Shown: positions 11,200 to 23,511, counted from the first letter of the stretch. The stretch: DNA of 64,000 bases from Stenogyne calaminthoides (GCA_037126765.1 JBBCBC010000001.1:33030804-33094803); one strand, 5' to 3'. Numbers and translations are program-made. The notes: generated from the letters alone by a model not told the origin.

Positions 11200-11440
11200 T
11201 CAATTTTGATACTTAGACAGCGGTTTTTAACCGCTTTCTATGTTGCATCTTGGAGAGCGGTTAACCGCTCTCCAAGTGAATATCTTGCACAGCGGTTCAT
11301 AACCGCTCTCCAAGTGAATATATTGGACAACGGTTGAAAATCGCTGTCTAAGCTCCACTTTTGCTTGGACAACTGTTACTTGGAGAGCTGTTATAACCGC
11401 AATCCAATGTCATTTTTAACAGCTTTCCAAGCCCAAATCT
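11200..11440. repeat. CACTA-like subterminal palindromes
   Basis: Five or six imperfect palindromes of the type AGCGGTTTTTAACCGCT occur at roughly 40-50 bp spacing (about 11217, 11255, 11292, 11336, 11378). Such GCGGTT...AACCGC repeats are typical of subterminal regions of plant CACTA (En/Spm) transposons. The terminal CACTA sequence itself was not found, so this is a remnant or a captured end. Confidence 0.5.
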
Positions 11441-11499
11441 AGATATGCACTAAATTAAGTAATATAATAACATAATTAATAAAAAAAAAAGAAAAAGAA

Positions 11500-12731
11500 A
11501 CTTAACTAGCAAGTATATAAGGCGGTGGAGGCTGGATAAGTATATTCACACGCCTCGAACTATTACGAGAAGAAAAAAAAAAAAAGAGGGAGAGGTTAAA
11601 GGTGGTGATTCGACAAAGCAAAAGAGGAAAGGAAAAAAAAAATGAAGAAAGACGGAGAGAAGAAAAGGGAGAAGGAGGAAGGCAATATCGAGACGGTTGA
11701 CATCAAGGTCGTGTAATCAATATAGGTATATACGTAAATCTTAATCTTATGAACTTTTATATGCATTTTAGCTAATATATGCATTGATCAAATGATGTGT
11801 GTGTGTTGGTCACTGATTATACACTGAGGACGGAAGGGGAGATTTGGGAGTGGTAGCGACCAGGCAAATCCTGGCGGGCTGCCCAATGTAGGCCAACGCC
11901 TTATGTTTATATGGAAGGAGCATCCTGGGAGTGGTAGTGACCAGGCAAATCCTGGCGGGCTGCCCAGAGTAGGCCACCATTTTATGTTTTTGGACTACCT
12001 AGGAGTAAGGCGACCAGTGAGCTCCTGCCGTGGGCTACCTGGCGTGGGTCATTTGGCAACCTGAGAGTAAGGCGATCAGTGAGCTCCTGGCGTGGGCTAC
12101 TCAGTGTTTGCCAAAATGTTTGCCATTTGGATATATATGTGTTGAGCTCAGTCCGGTGTATAACAGTGAGTCAGGGGCCCTGCTAGTGTTTTATAAATAA
12201 ATTGGTGATTTCGAAAGAGAATGCATGGGGAGGATTTTCAAAGATTCACAGCATCATGCATAATTTCTGTTTACTGATATTTATATGTTTCATATAGTTT
12301 ATGCATTGTAGGAAATCCTGATGTGGAGCTCCTGCAGGTTTTGAGTGGCAGTGTACATAGGTGACAACCTGTTGGGCATACCGTGGCTTATTTTGCTTCC
12401 GTTGTTATATCATGTCTCTTTTGGAATATATGTTATCTTATGTCATGTTATTAGGGTCTGTACGTACTTGTGTGTGTTGACTTGAAGTTTGATTGTGAAA
12501 TGTTAGGGTGTTGGCTTAGAGTTTCATTGTGAGTCGTTATTGTGTTGACTTGGGGTTTGATTTTGGATGGCTGATTTATTGGTATTTGTTATATATATAA
12601 ATGCGAACAGGTTATTTTGAGTGTGAAATGATGTGGACGTTATAATGCTCGAAAAGAAAAAAAAAATTATACTAGGTTACAGGTTGAATTATATTCATAT
12701 TAAATGGAGTTAAATAAGGGTGGCCGTGACA
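11500..12731 (+). mobile_element. Probable LTR remnant, gypsy-like, unassigned
   Basis: A TATA-like TATATAAGG near 11514 is followed by a purine-rich leader-like stretch and then a GT-rich region. The stretch ends GGCCGTGACA at 12731, exactly where Stowaway-like sequence resumes. The block holds two pairs of near-repeats (11847-11976 and 12003-12110). The layout (TATA, long transcribed-looking tail, terminal TGACA) fits the right part of a gypsy LTR of the Del/Tekay type. No matching TGTCA start was found and no proteins are present. The name is inference. Confidence 0.35.
11847..12110 (+). repeat. Two pairs of short tandem blocks
   Basis: A block with GGGAGTGGTAGCGACCAGGC occurs at 11847 and again at about 11928. 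A second block with GTGAGCTCCTGCCGTGGGC or a variant occurs at about 12021 and 12083. The blocks share a guanine-rich frame ending in GGGCTRCC, so they may be four diverged copies of one ancestral unit of about 70-80 bp. Confidence 0.6.
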
Positions 12732-12861
12732 ATAAATGAGGGGTGGAACTATCATATCTCACATTAAAAATATCTTTATCATTTCAAATACAAATAAATA
12801 ACCCGCTCGCTAAAACACGAGCCAAATAGTATTTGGACAATCTAAATCAGGACGGAGGGAG
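12732..12861. mobile_element. Stowaway-like MITE, right end
   Basis: This sequence matches the copy at 14113-14332 over about 110 bp and ends AGGACGGAGGGAG followed by TA. That is the classic Stowaway/mariner terminal motif (CTCCCTCCGTCC on the other strand). Its left part is replaced by the LTR-like remnant ending at 12731. Confidence 0.65.
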
Positions 12862-14112
12862 TAATACTTTTCTATTTAAACAAGTACTATTTTTCTATTT
12901 AAACAAGTTATACTTTTCTATTTAAACAAGTAATACTTTTCATTTAAACAAGTTATACTTTTAATTTAAATAAGTATTACTTTTCTATTTAAACAAGTAC
13001 TACTTTTAATTTAAACATGTAATACTTTTCTTTTAAATAGATAGTACTTTTCATTTAAACAAGTAATACTTTTCTATTTAAACAAGTACTACTTTTCACT
13101 TAAACAAGCAATACTTTTCTATTTAAACAAGTACTACTTTTCATTTAAACAAGTTATACTTTTCTATTTAAACAAGTAATACTTTTCATTTAAACAAGTT
13201 ATACTTTTCTTTTAAATAGATACTACTTTTCATTTAAACAAGTTATACTTTTTATTTAAATAATTTATACTTTTCTATTTAAACAAGTACTATTTTTCAC
13301 TTAAACAAGTAATACTTTTCTATTTAAACGAGTATTACTTTTCATTTAAATGAGTCATACTTTTCTTTTAAACAAGTAATACTTTTCTATTTAAACAAGT
13401 ACTACTTTTTATTTAAACAAGTTATACTTTTCTTTTTAAACAAGTTATACTTTTCTATTTAAACAAGTAATACTTTTCATTTAAACAAGTTATACTTTTC
13501 TTTTAAATAGATACTACTTTTCATTTAAACAAGTTATACTTTTCATTTAAACAAGTAATCCTTTTCTATTTAAACAAGTACTACTTTTCATTTAAACAAG
13601 TAATACTTTTCTTTTAAATAGATAGTACTTTTCATTTAAACAAGTAATACTTTTCTATTTAAATAAGTACTACTTTTCATTTAAACAAGTTATACTTTTC
13701 TATTTAAACAAGTAATACTTTTCTATTTAAACAAGTATTACTTTTCATTGAAACAAGTCATACTTTTCTTTTAAACAAGTAATACTTTTCTATTTAAAAA
13801 AGTACTACTTTTCATTTAAACAAGTTATACTTTCTTTTTAAACAAGTTATACTTTTATATTTAAACAAGTAATACTTTTCATTTAAACAAGTTATACTTT
13901 TCTTTTAAATAGATACTACTTTTCATTTAAACAAGATATACTTTTCATTTAAACAAGTAATACTTTTCTATTTAAACAAGTACTACTTTTCACTTAAACA
14001 AGATATACTTTTCTATTTAAACAAGTACTACTTTTCATTTAAAAAAGTTATACTCTTCTTTTAAACATGTAATACTTTTCTATTTAAACAAGTACTACTT
14101 TTCACTTAAACA
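12862..14112 (+). repeat. Minisatellite, about 20-22 bp unit, right array
   Basis: Nearly 60 tandem copies of TACTTTTCTATTTAAACAAG and variants (CATTTAAACAAG, TTTTAAATAGATA). Variant order repeats at larger scale: the segment around 13393-13515 reappears at 13796-13918, a shift of about 402 bp, which indicates segmental duplication inside the array. No coding potential. Confidence 0.92.
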
Positions 14113-14332
14113 AGTACTACCTTCGTCCTGATTTTGTTTGGCCATTTCACTTTTAGTTCGTATTTTAGCGAGCGAATTATTTATTAATAAATGAAATGAT
14201 AAAGTAACTTTTGAGGAGGCGTAGGATAAATGAGGGGTATGACTATCATATCTCACATTAAAAATCTCTTTATCATTTCAAAAACTAATAAACAACTCAC
14301 TCACTAAAACACGAGCCAAATAGTATTTGGAC
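14113..14332. mobile_element. Stowaway-like MITE, second copy inside the minisatellite
   Basis: It begins CTACCTTCGTCCTGATTTTG, a degenerate CTCCCTCCGTCC terminus, and runs about 215 bp to GAGCCAAATAGTATTTGGAC. There it stops short of the right terminus kept by the other copy. Minisatellite units resume at once and continue to 14406. The element lies in the array or carried part of it along. Confidence 0.6.
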
Positions 14333-14406
14333 TACTTTTCTATTTAAACAAGGTATACTTTTCTATTTAAACAAGTAATACTTTTCATTTAAACAACTTA
14401 TACTTT
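14333..14406 (+). repeat. Minisatellite tail before S1-b
   Basis: Three to four more units of the same 20-22 bp minisatellite. The last five bases (ACTTT, 14402-14406) should be the left target copy of S1-b. Confidence 0.75.
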
Positions 14407-16124
14407 TGTTGGGAGATGAATTTAATATAAGAGATTTTGATTAGATCGCAAAACCCCTGAGTATGACATGTATCAGGACATCTTGGTAGATAGGACTTAG
14501 TTTTCAATAGTTTATATATTTCAGGATTATCTGCACCATGTATAGTCAGCAGATATAGATCAGGATAGATAGGATGCTAAAAAATCACTGAACACAGAAG
14601 AATATATTGAGGGTGAACTCAGTATATTATGAAGGATCCTGAAGAGTCAGAAGACCTTGAAGACCCAGAAGATCTTGAAGACCGAAGATCCTGAAGATGA
14701 TTTGTACTGAAGTATAAGATCCTGAACAACTATTTTATGAATAATATTATGTTCAATCTTAGTACAAACAAAGAGAATGTTATGCATTCTTAGGCTTTAA
14801 GGAATGTATCAGTTCAGTATAGTTGACCTAAAAGAGCTGTTTGTTTGTCTCTGATCAAAGGGAGATTTCGACCAATGAGGAGGCGACAACATCATACTTT
14901 ACTGACACTGAAAATGACATCTCACTGAGAAATGTGAGGACTGATATCATCCCGTCTACAGAAGCAAGTGATTGGCTGTTTGACTGTTTATTACCCAAAC
15001 CATGCAAGGGTACATTCAAACCCTAATCTAGTCGTTTATCACTAACCAAAAGAGGAAACCTTTGAAGCTATCTTCTCCAACTGATAATTTTTCAAGAGTG
15101 ACTCTTAGAGTTGCCTATAAATACCAAAGGCCTTGCACACATTCAAGGTTATGGGAAATCAAGCACCTCTAGAGCTCATAGTTATTCAAGTTTTTTTGAA
15201 GCACTCGAAACCCTAAAGATTTCCCAAGTGTTTCATATTGAAGAGAGCTCACATACTAAGCCTAGTACTGTCTAAAATCCAAAGCTTAGTAGAGATATCA
15301 TAGCCTTTGCATTTGTTCTTATTGTAAAGGATATCTCAACCCTAGTTGGAAACCAAACCAAAACCCAAACCCTAAGTGTTAGGTAGTTTGACTAGTTGTT
15401 GTTTGGAAGTTGAGAAAGTTGTAAAAGTTAGTAAGCTGCGTTGTTCAGTCTGAAAGCTTAAGAGAGTAGTAGTTCTGAGTACTAGGACTCAGGTAGTAGA
15501 TCTTAGGGATCAGATTGCCTCTGAGAGGTGATTTGATTAGTGTACCTTCTAAAACCAAGCACTCTAAGACCAGCAGGAATTCCCCAAGATCATGGAGAGT
15601 GGACGAACCACTATAAACCACTATAAGTATATGTGTTATTTGCTTTCTGTACTGCATCTGATTGTTTGCATATTTCACTGAAAGCATTAAAGATTTTCTG
15701 ATTCAGTTAGAATCAATCCACTGAACTTGCATTAAACAGGTCACAACTTTAATCACAATTTTCATAAAGGAAAATGTATTTTCAGCAAGTTAAAACGAGT
15801 ATAACTTAGGGCCTACACTTTCCGCACCTTAGTCAGCTAGTATAGATAGCTATAGCCACTCTGTTGAGTACTCAGTAAGTTGGTTATTTGTGCAAAGCTA
15901 TTTAGGACGTTTCACACTCAGGATCAGTTGATCTTATTTGAAGTTACTGAAGGCTGTTTAGGGTTATTGTCTCAGTAGACTTGGACTCAGGACAATTTGT
16001 GCTTCTCAGTGCTGAAACTCAGGATAACCTGACTCACTGATCAACAAGATTTAAAAGTTTGAAAAATATTATACACGTGTATCTCCCCCCCATACACGTG
16101 TGTGACTCGTACTTGGGATCAACA
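14407..16124 (+). repeat. 5' LTR of S1-b (1718 bp)
   Basis: It begins TGTTGGGAGATG and ends GGGATCAACA. TATA box at about 15117-15124. It has one hairpin unit (about 15428-15460) where S1-a and S1-c have four. The C-loop hairpin (ACACGTGTAT, loop, ATACACGTGT) lies at about 16074-16101. Confidence 0.9.
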
Positions 16125-16126
16125 AG

Positions 16127-16138
16127 TGGCATCAGAGC
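16127..16138 (+). promoter_or_regulatory. Primer binding site of S1-b (tRNA-Met type)
   Basis: TGGCATCAGAGC, two bases after the LTR, differs by one base from the plant initiator tRNA-Met primer site TGGTATCAGAGC. It primes minus-strand synthesis. Confidence 0.85.
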
Positions 16139-16246
16139 AGTGGTTCAACTGACCACTTGCTTTGGTAGCCAAAGTCTTGTTTACTGAGAGACTTTGGTGG
16201 TCTACTAAATAAATCTTACTGCTGATATCTTACAAGGCTGTTCACT

Positions 16247-18575
16247 ATGCCTTCTAAGAAGCTACATATGTTCTCTGTTGAGAACTATGACTTATGGAGA
16301 CTGAGAATGTAGGCACATCTGTACTCTAAACATGAAAGAATGTGGAGAGTTGTGTCTGAAGGACCATTTGAATATACAGTTGTGAATCCCAGAACTACTG
16401 ATGCTGAGAAAGATTATCCCAGAGATGAATTTCCTAAGTCTGATGACTAACTTACTCATGAGGAGAGAGAGTTAGTCAACTTGGACTATATTGCCAAAAA
16501 TACTCTATACTATTGATGATGGCGTTATGTGAATGATTTCTCACTGTGAAACTGCTAAAGAAATATGGGACACACTTGCTATTATGTTTCAGGGCGCAGA
16601 TCATATCAAGTAAAACAAATTATCTGTAGCCATTGCAAAGTTTGATAGCTTTGAAATGGAATATGGTGAATCTATTGAAAGACTTGAAGTCAGATTCACT
16701 AGCATTATGAATAATTTGAATGCTCTTGGAAAGAGATACCAAAAGAGAGAAGTGGCACTGAAAATCTTAAGAGGTCTTACTAAGAAATGGGACATTCATG
16801 CTGTGGTGATTGAGAACATCAAAGATATAGCAAAAATGTGGAATTTAAGGCCAAGGATAAAATCTGTAAAGCTAAAGAGCCTGAAAACCCACCTGCCAAA
16901 AATCAGGATGAACAGGAGGATAAGTTAGTACTGATGGCAATGAGGTTTGAAAGACTCAATACCAGGTTTGGCAAGTACAAGAGGTACTATAAGGATATCA
17001 GGTACAAGAACATGAACAACTCTGAAACTGAGGACATGACTACTGGCAGGAAGAAAGACCATAAAGCTGAAGGCTCCTCATCTAGAAAGAAGGATTCCAA
17101 ATCCAAGGAAGAAAGTGATCAGGATGATGATGCCAACAGATGCTACAACTGTAAGAAAAAGGGCCACTTCCAGTATGACTGTCCTGAGTTAAGTTCCAAG
17201 GAAAGAAAAAAAAAGACAAGTGAAGAGAGACAAGAAATACTCTAGCAAAAAAACAATGGTTGCTGAGGAAAATGATGATGAAGTGAAAGAGTCAAGCTCT
17301 TCAGAAGAGATGTTCTCAAATAGTGACAGTGATGATGTGTGCCTTGTTGCTATTGAGGAGGTAAATTCTTCTATCTTTGTTGCTGCTCCTACACAAGCAC
17401 CTAAGTTTTCAAGTTCTTCTGTAAATAGTAATTTTGATCTAATGGGTTCTTTTGAAAGCCTGATGAAAGATTACTCTGTGCTACAAGAACTGTTCATTGA
17501 AACTCAAGAGCAGAATGAGGAATTGATTGCTGGCAATCTAAAGTGGAAAAAATCTAATACTGCTGAGATCACATCTCAATTGATGGGAGTTACTGATGAG
17601 TTTGATGTTTTGAAAGTACAACTCTCAGAGAAAGAGAAGCTGATAGTTGTCTTGAATGAAAAATTTGAGAAATCCACTGAAGAAAATAAGCTAATCAAAA
17701 CTAAATTCAATGACCTCTTTGAGAAACATGAAACTCTAAAGAAATGTGAAGATAGTCTGCAGAGAAAGTTAGCTCTATTGAATTCTGCATCTAGTGCAAT
17801 AGATGAAATTCAGAGTTATCAAAGACCTGCAACTATAAAAACTGGATTGGGTTAAATTCCAGGGGGGAACTTCACAAGGTCAACTTAATGTTGCTTCAAC
17901 TAGTGGCACTAAGATGGCTTTTGTTAAACCCGCGGTTCGTACTGATCTTCTTATTGAAGAACAACCACAAGTTTTAGACAAGGGTAAATGACCTATGGTT
18001 TCAGAGAACCTGAAGGTTCAGAGAACCTGAAGGTTCACAGTGGAAAGCCCAAACATAAGGAAAAGGCTAGAAACCCTGAACACTCTGTAGGAAATCCTCA
18101 GGCCTGTACTTCTAAGCCTCAGGCTAAGAATACCAGCATGAAGAAATCTGCACTGAACCATCAGAGGAATTTTCAGAAGAGAAACACCCAAAAGAGATAT
18201 TCTCAACTGAAAAGATCAAGTCCTCAGAACACTGAAATACCCCAATTTCAGTACACAAGACCCAAACCCCACTTGCCTAAGGGTAAAGGTCCTCTGAACC
18301 CAAGTCAGCAGAAACCTAGACTAGTTGCACCAAGGCCAAAGCAACTGAACAAAAGGCCTGAACCCATGATGAATTCTAAGGCTCATGTTCATGCTAAGGT
18401 TGACACTCATACACAGGATACCGCTAAGGCACCAAGAGTAGTGAATTTGTATGTACATGTTTATGGAAGAAAAATTAGTCACTCTAATGTAATTAGAGTT
18501 GTGAGGCAGATTTGGATTCCAAAAGGTACAACTAACCTGGTAGGACCCTACACCAAAAGGGTACTAAAGGCCTGA
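16247..18575 (+). pseudogene. gag: gag of S1-b, broken
   Basis: The start is the ATG at 16247 (Met-Pro-Ser-Lys-Lys), matching the S1-c start at 48875. Breaks: a TAG shortly after the start, a stop and frameshift near 16448, and a deletion near 16836 that removes over 100 bp compared with S1-c. The zinc knuckle CYNCKKKGHFQYDC is intact at about 17141-17182. A frameshift lies near 17220. The coiled-coil C-terminal part (17220-17855) is then open for 211 codons. The reading ends at TGA 18573-18575, the conserved gag stop. A duplicated phrase around 18010-18035 (AGAACCTGAAGGTTC twice) is specific to this copy. Confidence 0.88.
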
Positions 18576-18586
18576 TTTCGTTTCAG

Positions 18587-21495
18587 GTGATGGAGTTGGG
18601 CACTGAGCTAAATGAAGATAACATAGCCCTGATAAGTGGAGATGAAGTTGCACCTGCTGCATGGTACCTGGACAGTGGATGTTCAAGACACACGATAGGA
18701 TATAAATATCTCCTCACTGACTATGTTGAACCAAAAGGCCCTCAGATAACTTTTGGAGAAAATTCCAATGGACAGACTGAAGGATATGGAACACTTGAAA
18801 TTGATACTGTTCATATCCATGGTGTATCTTATGTGTCTGGTTTAAAGCATAACTTTCTTTCAATCAGTCAATACTGTGATAAAGGATTCAATGTTGAGTT
18901 CTCAAAGAACTTATGTTATGTGAAAGACAATGTTTCACATCAAGTATTACTGACTGGTACTAGAAAAGGAAATGTGTATCTAGCTGATTGGAGGTTGACT
19001 CCTATGGATACAAGTTTGGTTGCTAAGAAAGCTACTGAAATTAGTTGGTTATGGCACAAAAGACTGAATCACTTTAATTTCAAAACCCTGAACAAACTTG
19101 CAAGATTAGCACTTGTGAGGGGGTTACCAAATGAAGTATTCAATAAAGATCATGTGTGTGATGCTTGTCAAAAAGGCAAACAGTTAAAAGCATCATTCAA
19201 AAATAAAGTAGAAGTGTCTACTGAAAGGATACTTTAATTGGTACATATGGATCTATTTGGTCTAGTAACACCTGTGAGCACTAATGACAGAAAATATACA
19301 CTTGTAGTAGTTGATGACTACTCTAGATATACATGGGTCATATTCTTACTCAGTAAGAAAGAAACCCTGACAAAACTGCCTGAGTTACTAAAGAGACTCA
19401 GTAATGAAAAGAATCTGAGTGTGGTAAAATCATATTAGATAAAGGCATTGAGTTTATAAATCATATTATTTCTGATTATTGTGCAGCACATGGAATAACT
19501 TATGAAACATCAGCTGCAAGGACCCCACAATAGAATGGTGTTGCTGAAAGAAGAAATAGAACTCTGAAAGAAACTGCAAGAACAATGATTGTTGAAGCTA
19601 ATATCCCTAAGAGATTTTGGGCTGAAGCTGGTCAATACTGCATGCTTACTCTCAGAATAGATCCATGGTGACAAAGAATCAAGGAAAAACACCATATGAA
19701 CTATGGAATGAAAGGAAACCTCTTGTTTCTTTCTTTCGTATGTTTGGTTGTAAGTTTTTCATTCATAATAATGGTAAAGATCCGTTGAAAACTTTTGATA
19801 GCAGAACTGATGAAGGAATATTCTTGGGATATTCTAAAGTTAGTAAATCCTTCAGAGTCTACAACTATAGGAATCTTATTGTGGAAGAAACACCTCATGT
19901 TGTGTTTGATGATTCTTCTTGTGTTCATATAAAACAGGAATCTGATTCAGGAGAACTATCTAAGAGGATCACCAGATTAAGCCTGAAGAACAAAACTGTT
20001 GAAAAACCATCCAAAGAGCCTGAAAAGAAGAAGTCAATCACATTCTATAAATGGAGTGAATCTGAGTCAGATAAAGAAGCTCAAGATGAAAATACTCGGG
20101 AAGGTGAACCTCAGGATGATAATTCTCCACTGAAGGAAAGCCAACACATTGGAACTAAACCACCTGAACTAACCCCAGTTCACCATCAGGTAAGTAATGC
20201 CGATGAAGATGTGGTCACAGCTGAGGGAAATTCTGAATCTGTCAACCAAGGGGGAACAAATGTCACTGACAATGTTCTTAATGGAATTTCCCCTGAGGAA
20301 GATGATTCTCTTTCTCCTTTCTTGATTTTTCCGGAATTTGATGATATACCTGAACCTAACAATTCTGATAATGAGGATACCACTGAAGGGGTCTATGTGG
20401 AACAACCTCCTGGCTTCTGTCAGAATGACCAAGTGTAAAGGCTCAGGAAATCCTTGTATGGTCTGAAGCAAGCACCCAGAGCATGGTTTGATACCCTTTC
20501 TCAATTTCTTACTGACCATGGTTTTATCAAAGGAACTGTTGATAGAACACTGTTCAGGATAGAAGTTGGGAAATATATCTTACTAGTTCAGATTTATGTG
20601 GACGACATCATCTTTGGATCTCCAAATCATCAAATGTGTGAAAAGCTCTCAGCTCTGATGAAAGGAAAGTTTGAGATGTCAATGATGGGGAGATGAATTT
20701 CTTTCTAGGAAATCAAGTCAAGCAATCAAAGGAAGAAATTTTCATCAACCAAGCAAAGTAAACCAGAGATCTGATTGCTAAGTATGGTGTACAACATTGC
20801 AATGCAGTTAGGATTCCCATGAATAGATCCTGATCCTGAAGGCAAATCAGTAAACCATACTGATTATAGAGGGATCATTGGATCACTGCTCTATGTCACA
20901 GTAAGTAGGCTTGATATTACTTTTATTGTTGGGTTATGTGCAAGATACCAAGCTAATCCTAAGGATAGTCACATAGGGCACAATGAATAGAGGATTGTGG
21001 TATCCAGCTGATGATAACATTGAATTAACTGGTTATTCAAATGTTAATTATGGTGGTTGTAGAATTGACAGGAAATCCACCTCAGGAACTTGTCAATTTC
21101 TAGGAAGTAAGTTGATATCCCGGTTCTCTAAGAAATAGACTTCAGTTGCAACTAGTACTACTAAAGCTGAATACATGGCTGCTGGAAGCTGTTGTGCACA
21201 GTTTCTTTGACTTAGACAACAATTGAGGGATTACAAGATTATAGCCAATGAAGTACCTATATTTTGTGACAATAATAATGCAATTGCTATTACACAAAAT
21301 CCGATATTGCACACCAGATGCAAACATGTTGATATTATACATCATTTCATTAGAGACCATGTTGAGAAGAAGGATATCAGGATGGAGAAAATTCATACTG
21401 GTAAACAAAAAGCTGACATTCTTACTAAGCCATTGGCTGAGTCAAGATTTCAAGAACTATCAGTAGAATTAGGTATGTTGGATCCAGGTGAGTGA
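18587..21495 (+). pseudogene. pol: pol of S1-b, deleted and broken
   Basis: Protease (Asp-Ser-Gly near 18674) and the N-terminal integrase zinc region are open to a stop at 19235. A 1-bp loss near 19430 breaks the frame at the second integrase Asp; a further stop is near 19530. At about 20388 a deletion of roughly 0.9 kb joins the acidic linker directly to the middle of RT. It removes the RT N-terminus including the first catalytic Asp region. YVDD survives at about 20597. Smaller deletions lie near 20826 and 20976, with stops in RNase H. The reading ends at TGA 21493-21495. This is the most decayed pol of the three S1 copies. Confidence 0.88.
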
Positions 21496-21914
21496 GTTCA
21501 CTGAAGGGAGAAGTCCTTCAGGTGCATGAAGTTATTCAGGGAAGAATAACTCAGGACAAAATTGTCTCAGGATGGAAACTGAGACTCTGGATAATTTTTT
21601 CACGGTCAGTATTCAGTAAGGTTAAATATTCAATTAATCCTGAAGTAATACTAACACATGCATTAACTCACAACATTTATTTCACTCAGTAATCATTTGA
21701 ACTAAATGACAAAAGACCTGAACTTTAAGCGGGAATGTTTGGATGAATTCTATTGGTTGAAAAATGTGGCGTAGACGAAGAGTCATCTCGATTAGAGTGA
21801 AACATCCTTTTGGCACCCTAATTGCTGCTATTTACTCAAATACATCAGATCAATACCTATAAATAGAAAAACACTCAAAATTAATCCAGACCATCAGATT
21901 AAATCTCAACTGTC
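21496..21914 (+). other. Spacer between pol and ORF3 of S1-b, left part
   Basis: No coding signal. A good TATA box (CCTATAAATAG) lies at 21856-21866, about 220 bp before the ORF3 ATG once the inserted LTR and one target copy are left out. The last five bases (CTGTC) are the left target copy of the solo LTR. Confidence 0.6.
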
Positions 21915-23343
21915 TGTTGGGAAATTTATAGTTTTGATGGAAGTTCCAAAACAGTTGTAATAGGACCAGTTGAACCTGTTAGTCCACTGATGAATTGATA
22001 GAAAACCAGCTTAACATGTTAGACAACTGATGAATTAGAATAGGTCACATATTGAGGGGAAACTTAATATGTATAGGTTAAGTCCTAGCGAAGATCAGAA
22101 GCGAAGATTAGAAGAGATGATCAGCAGTTGCAGAAGACCAGAAGACCTATTCTTAAGAGTACATCAGCAGAGTCGATAGGTTGAAGCTAAGACAACCACA
22201 TCAAAAAACTCAAGGTTACTGATCAGATCAAGCTAAGTCAGAAACGTGATAAGCATATCTACTTATCCAAGGATTACGATGAAGATCGGACCAGAAGAAT
22301 GTCAACATAGTTAGCTTTACAAGGCGCCGAATAAGTGTACTTGTTAGCCACTTAGTGATCGACATGTACGGATCTGACGACTTAGGATATGGCGTATCAG
22401 GGTAAACGACTAGTAAGGACGAAATTGCACGAAAATGGCATGACCTTCCTGAGCACGTCAAATCAAGACCTGCAAGCTACCTAAAATAGCCTGAAATTCA
22501 AATTGCTCTCCAACGGCTCTTTGATTTGAAGGTCTATAAATATGGGATAAACCTTCATAAAAAGGTTATGGAAATCATTCACAAGCTCAAGCAAACAACA
22601 TTTCTGCACGAAGAACACAAAATTGAAGAATTTTTCTAAGTGTTCATCCCATAGTTCTTAGAAAAGAAATCTTATCCTTTAGCTTTAGGCTACCCAAATA
22701 CTAGGATAGATTTCCAATGGGAACACAGCAAATCTTATACTCAAACCAAAAGTTAGGTTAAGTTTGTTTAGCAAGATTTCAGACTAGGGTTTATAGTTTC
22801 TGATCTCTGGGATTGGTTGAGTGAGAACTCTTGAAACATCTGTTGTACTGTGTTGGACTAACACATTAAACTAAGTCCAGTTGGTTAAGTTGGTGGCCCT
22901 GCTGATAGGGAAGAGTGGACGTAGGACAAGTTGTCCAAACCACTATAAAAATCTTGTGTGTCTTTATTTGCTTTATCTGTTTTACACTATCTGCACACAC
23001 CTTTTTATATATTACATGCATATTCTAAGACAGGATCAGAAGCAACTGATCTGATCAGTTTGACACTTTGTCATCTGATATAAAACAGATAACTTAGAAT
23101 CTTATTTGAGAAAACTGGTTTTTCACACGGGTTAAACTTATCTTCCGCACATCAGTTAAACTGATAGACACCAAACTGATCTGCTTCAGGCGATCAGTAA
23201 GTTGGATATCAGTCCAAACTGATTCACATGCACTCTGATTAGGCAACCTGCTATTCACACCTGATCCCACGAAAAAGTTTCAGAAGTCTATTCACCCCTC
23301 CCCTCTAGACTTCTGCCTCAATAAAACCCGTTCGGGACCTACA
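21915..23343 (+). mobile_element. S2 solo LTR (1429 bp) with target duplication CTGTC
   Basis: It begins TGTTGGGAAATTTATAG and ends GGGACCTACA. It is flanked on both sides by CTGTC (21910-21914 and 23344-23348), which proves a finished insertion followed by LTR-LTR recombination. TATA box at 22534-22541. A C-loop hairpin with 10-bp stem (CAGAAGTCTA / TAGACTTCTG) lies at about 23280-23314. The S2-a 5' LTR at 24037 is the closest relative. Confidence 0.95.
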
Positions 23344-23348
23344 CTGTC

Positions 23349-23511
23349 CATTCTTATTTCTTAAGATTTAATCTCAACCCTTGATCTAATATTTCCAGAT
23401 CATATAACAACACAAGTGTTTGCGATTTCAATTCAATTTATTCATTTTATCAAAAACTCAAACACTCAAAACCCTTCACCGTCGTACTTCTTCAAAACTT
23501 CAAATCTTCAA
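23349..23511 (+). other. ORF3 leader of S1-b, right part
   Basis: C- and A-rich, purine-poor leader-like DNA before the ATG at 23512, as in S1-a and S1-c. The text ACACTCAAAACCCTTC resembles the leaders of the other copies. Confidence 0.5.

Noticed and set aside
11596..11784. Minus-strand frame rich in Phe, Ser and Leu
   Set aside because: It is the complement of a purine-rich leader-like stretch; composition alone explains it.
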